DNA of 64,000 bases from NCBI GenBank assembly GCA_943735955.1, contig OX030965.1, positions 7,063,806 through 7,127,805 of the forward strand. Direction: 5' to 3'. The translations under genes and the position numbers were made by a program. Source of the stretch: Piscicola geometra (taxonomy: Eukaryota; Annelida; Clitellata; Hirudinida; Piscicolidae). This document shows positions 57,145 to 64,000 of the stretch, piece by piece (the first letter of the stretch is position 1; each line of letters opens with the position of its first letter). Under the pieces are notes generated by a model. That model was given only the letters and a program-made list of their open reading frames with translations, ran no database searches and had not been told where the DNA came from.

Positions 57145-57909
57145 AGATTTTCATACAATCTTTTTCCAGAGAGTAAATAACTGTCATTATACGTTCTAGA
57201 AAACCAATAGTTTATTCTTGACTATCTTGAATCTAAAGTTTCTCGTAAAACTTAGGAATCTAAAAATAGGATAACTCTAAAAAATATATCAGAAAGAACT
57301 TAAGAAAAAATGTATTCAAAAAATATTTCAATATATTTCTAAAAAAATTATATTGGAACTTTTTTCCCAAATTGCCTTCTTAAGATCTCTCAACAAGACC
57401 GAAAGGTTCACTTGAATATTAAAAAAAAAATTCGAAATCTTTAACATTTTTTCTAATTGATTAAAAATTAATTAAATTTACATTTAAACCTAGCCAATAG
57501 AATTAAATTTTAAAGACTTTTAATGCCATTTATCGTATTTTGCGTGTCCGATCAATTTTCCAGATTTTTCTTTAAAATCTCAAAGCTCTGTTCAGAGTAT
57601 AATAAATTTCTACAAAATAATTAAATATTCAATTAAAAAATAATGGTTGACCTATTTTTATTCTTTCTTTCTTTTTATTATATTATTTATTTATTTTTTA
57701 AATGAACACATCTCTTATTTTAAAACATCACTTCCTGAAATTGAATTTGTCGTCTATTGGCGGTTACCACCTGAAAAAAACAGGATGAATTGAATTTATT
57801 TGTTTAAATACTTCAAAGCTATAAATAAAAAAATAAATTTTTGTTTTATAAGAATATAAAAATTGAATAATAATACACCCGCGATGCAATCTGGGAAGAA
57901 ATTGCTCTA

Positions 57910-62313
<4,404 letters not shown>

Positions 62314-63500
62314 GGGGTGAGCGGGTGTTGATGAAGGTGAGGGGTGGTGATGATGGTGAAGAGTGTTGATTTAGGTGAGGAGTGTTGATGGAGGTGAGGG
62401 GTGTTGATGGGGATTGAGAAGGTATTGATGATGGATGGAAAAGTAGGTTTGGATGAATGGATAATGAATGAAGATAGAAGGGTAGTTGTAGCAGAACTCG
62501 TTTGCCAGAACTTAGTTTGATGATGGGACCTCAGTTAAATAGCAGTGAGGTAGATGCGTTTAATATCGGTTAAAGTTTGTTAGTTTAGATCATTCAGGCG
62601 ATTCACAAGATTTCTTATTGCCTTTACAATTTCGTTCGAAGCACAAATATATATACTAAAAATATAGAAGCAGCATATAAAATTCAATGGCTGATCTATT
62701 GAAAAGGCAGTGCATATTACCTCATTTTTAAATACCTCCATGCTGAAAATGAAATAAGCAGTAACTTCACAGACTAAAATATTACTCAATCACAAGGAAA
62801 TTAAAGAACGCGTAATCTGATTGTACCTACCATAAGAATGAATACGTTTCAAAAGCGTCGACAGGGTGTTCAAATTGGTGGTGGCGGAGTGTCGTATCGC
62901 TTTTATTATTTATCATTTTATTTATAAATTCAATTTTATTCTTTCATCTTTCTATGTTTATTCTTATCAGCCTTCAATCTATACATTTTTCCTATTTCAT
63001 TTTCGTCTTTAATCTTCTTTAAAACTACTATATAATCAATTCAATAAAAATTGTTAATATTACCAAATATGATTGAGTAAATTACATTTAGTGCACACGT
63101 TTATGCAATTGGCTTGAAAATATTAAAAATTGATGAAATTATAACGCTATAAAAGTCTATTGCGAAAATGAATTTGCTGAGGAAAATGATTTTTACTAAT
63201 TCGGTTATACAACCATTATTGCATACATAAAATCTATTCCGCTTTCGTTTGAAAAATCTGCATGAACTTTTAAGCTGTTCCGTTGCCTTGACTTTCCATC
63301 TATTGAACAAGAAAATGACATAGCGCTGACTTTATTGCAGTTTTAGTTTTGCATTTACACATTCCTAGTTGGTTCTCTTCTCTGCATCGTTTACCACTCT
63401 CAATGATTATTTCCTACTACATTTACATTTACACACTGCATGTTCTTTCGCTTCATCTGCTGCCCTCTTCCAAATGTCCATGCCATTGTTTGCATTGCTT
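62314..63500 (+). other. PABPC 3' flank
   Basis: GGTGATGATGG / GTGTTGATG-rich repeats follow the stop codon (62320-62440), then AT-rich DNA. I see no further gene up to the satellite. Confidence 0.55.
63043..63048 (+). terminator. possible poly(A) signal of PABPC
   Basis: AATAAA about 730 nt after the PABPC stop codon. A 3' UTR of this length is plausible, but the hexamer is in AT-rich DNA and could be chance. Confidence 0.35.
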
Positions 63501-63504
63501 CCCT

Positions 63505-63924
63505 CCATTCAACCACTACTCCATTCAACCACTACTCCATTCAACCACTACTCCATTCAACCACTACTCCATTCAACCACTACTCCATTCAACCACTACT
63601 CCATTCAACCACTACTCCATTCAACCACTACTCCATTCAACCACTACTCCATTCAACCACTACTCCATTCAACCACTACTTCATTCAACCACTACTCCAT
63701 TCAACCACTACTCCATTCAACCACTACTCTATTCAACCACTACTCCATTCAACCACTACTCCATTCGACCACTACTCCATTCAACCACCACTCCATTCAA
63801 CCACTACTCCATTCAACCACTACTCCATTCAACCACTACTCCATTCAACCACTACTCCATTTAACCACTACTCTATTCAACCACTACTCCATTCAACCAC
63901 TACTCCATTCGACCACTACTCCAC
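63505..63924. repeat. 16-bp minisatellite ATTCAACCACTACTCC
   Basis: About 26 near-identical tandem copies, with scattered single changes (TTTAACC, TCGACC, CTCTATT). Because 16 is not a multiple of three, all frames cycle every 48 bp without stops, so the open frame across it is an artefact. Confidence 0.95.
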
Positions 63925-64000
63925 CACTCCAAGCATCAAAGCCATCGTCGAATGCAACTCGTTTCAATTTCCATTTCGATTGTTTGCCACCATTATCGTT

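Noticed and set aside
63349..63864. 171-codon frame with Phe-Asn-His-Tyr-Ser repeats
   Set aside because: It is the stop-free 16-bp minisatellite read in frame.

Overview
The window is nuclear DNA of an animal. It is AT-rich, and its genes are split by GT-AG introns. Low-complexity DNA is abundant: long (CA)n/(GT)n tracts, (CATC)n, trinucleotide repeats and many minisatellites of 13-54 bp. All three recognised proteins are animal families (a CASK-type MAGUK, an Ig/FN3 adhesion receptor of the Turtle/IGSF9 type, and a cytoplasmic poly(A)-binding protein). I cannot name the phylum; an invertebrate is my inference. There are no bacterial features, rRNA genes or CRISPR arrays.

Layout. 1-4007: no gene, simple repeats. 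4203-12920 (+): a three-exon gene for an unrecognised ~2235-residue, Asn-rich, mostly disordered protein with one coiled coil. 12921-16003: convergent intergenic DNA. 23740-16004 (-): a complete 24-exon CASK gene (967 residues) with pseudokinase, two L27, PDZ, SH3 and guanylate-kinase-like parts. 23741-34766: ~11 kb without a supported gene. 34871-57016 (+): a 16-exon single-pass receptor (2142 residues) with signal peptide, five Ig domains, one FN3 unit, a TM helix and a short tail. 57983-62313 (+): an 11-exon PABPC (655 residues) with four RRMs and a MLLE domain. 62314-64000: 3' flank and a 16-bp satellite.

I built the gene models by hand. In all four genes the exon phases match at every junction and the summed coding lengths divide by three. 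The weakest points are CASK exons 7, 8 and 10, the start of the receptor, and the identity of the first gene.

CASK and the Turtle-like receptor are divergently transcribed, and both families are known from synapses and neurite adhesion. The receptor ends in a possible class I PDZ ligand. A direct link between the two proteins is only inference. PABPC is a housekeeping neighbour.

Most unusual: (1) tandem repeats sit flush against splice sites in all three recognised genes, sometimes fill whole introns, and in one case include a triplicated 3' splice site. (2) Related low-complexity DNA is translated as huge inserts inside Ig domains between the conserved cysteines. (3) The CASK kinase domain has lost even the residues that human CASK keeps. 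(4) A 17-nt microexon is needed to complete the receptor tail.
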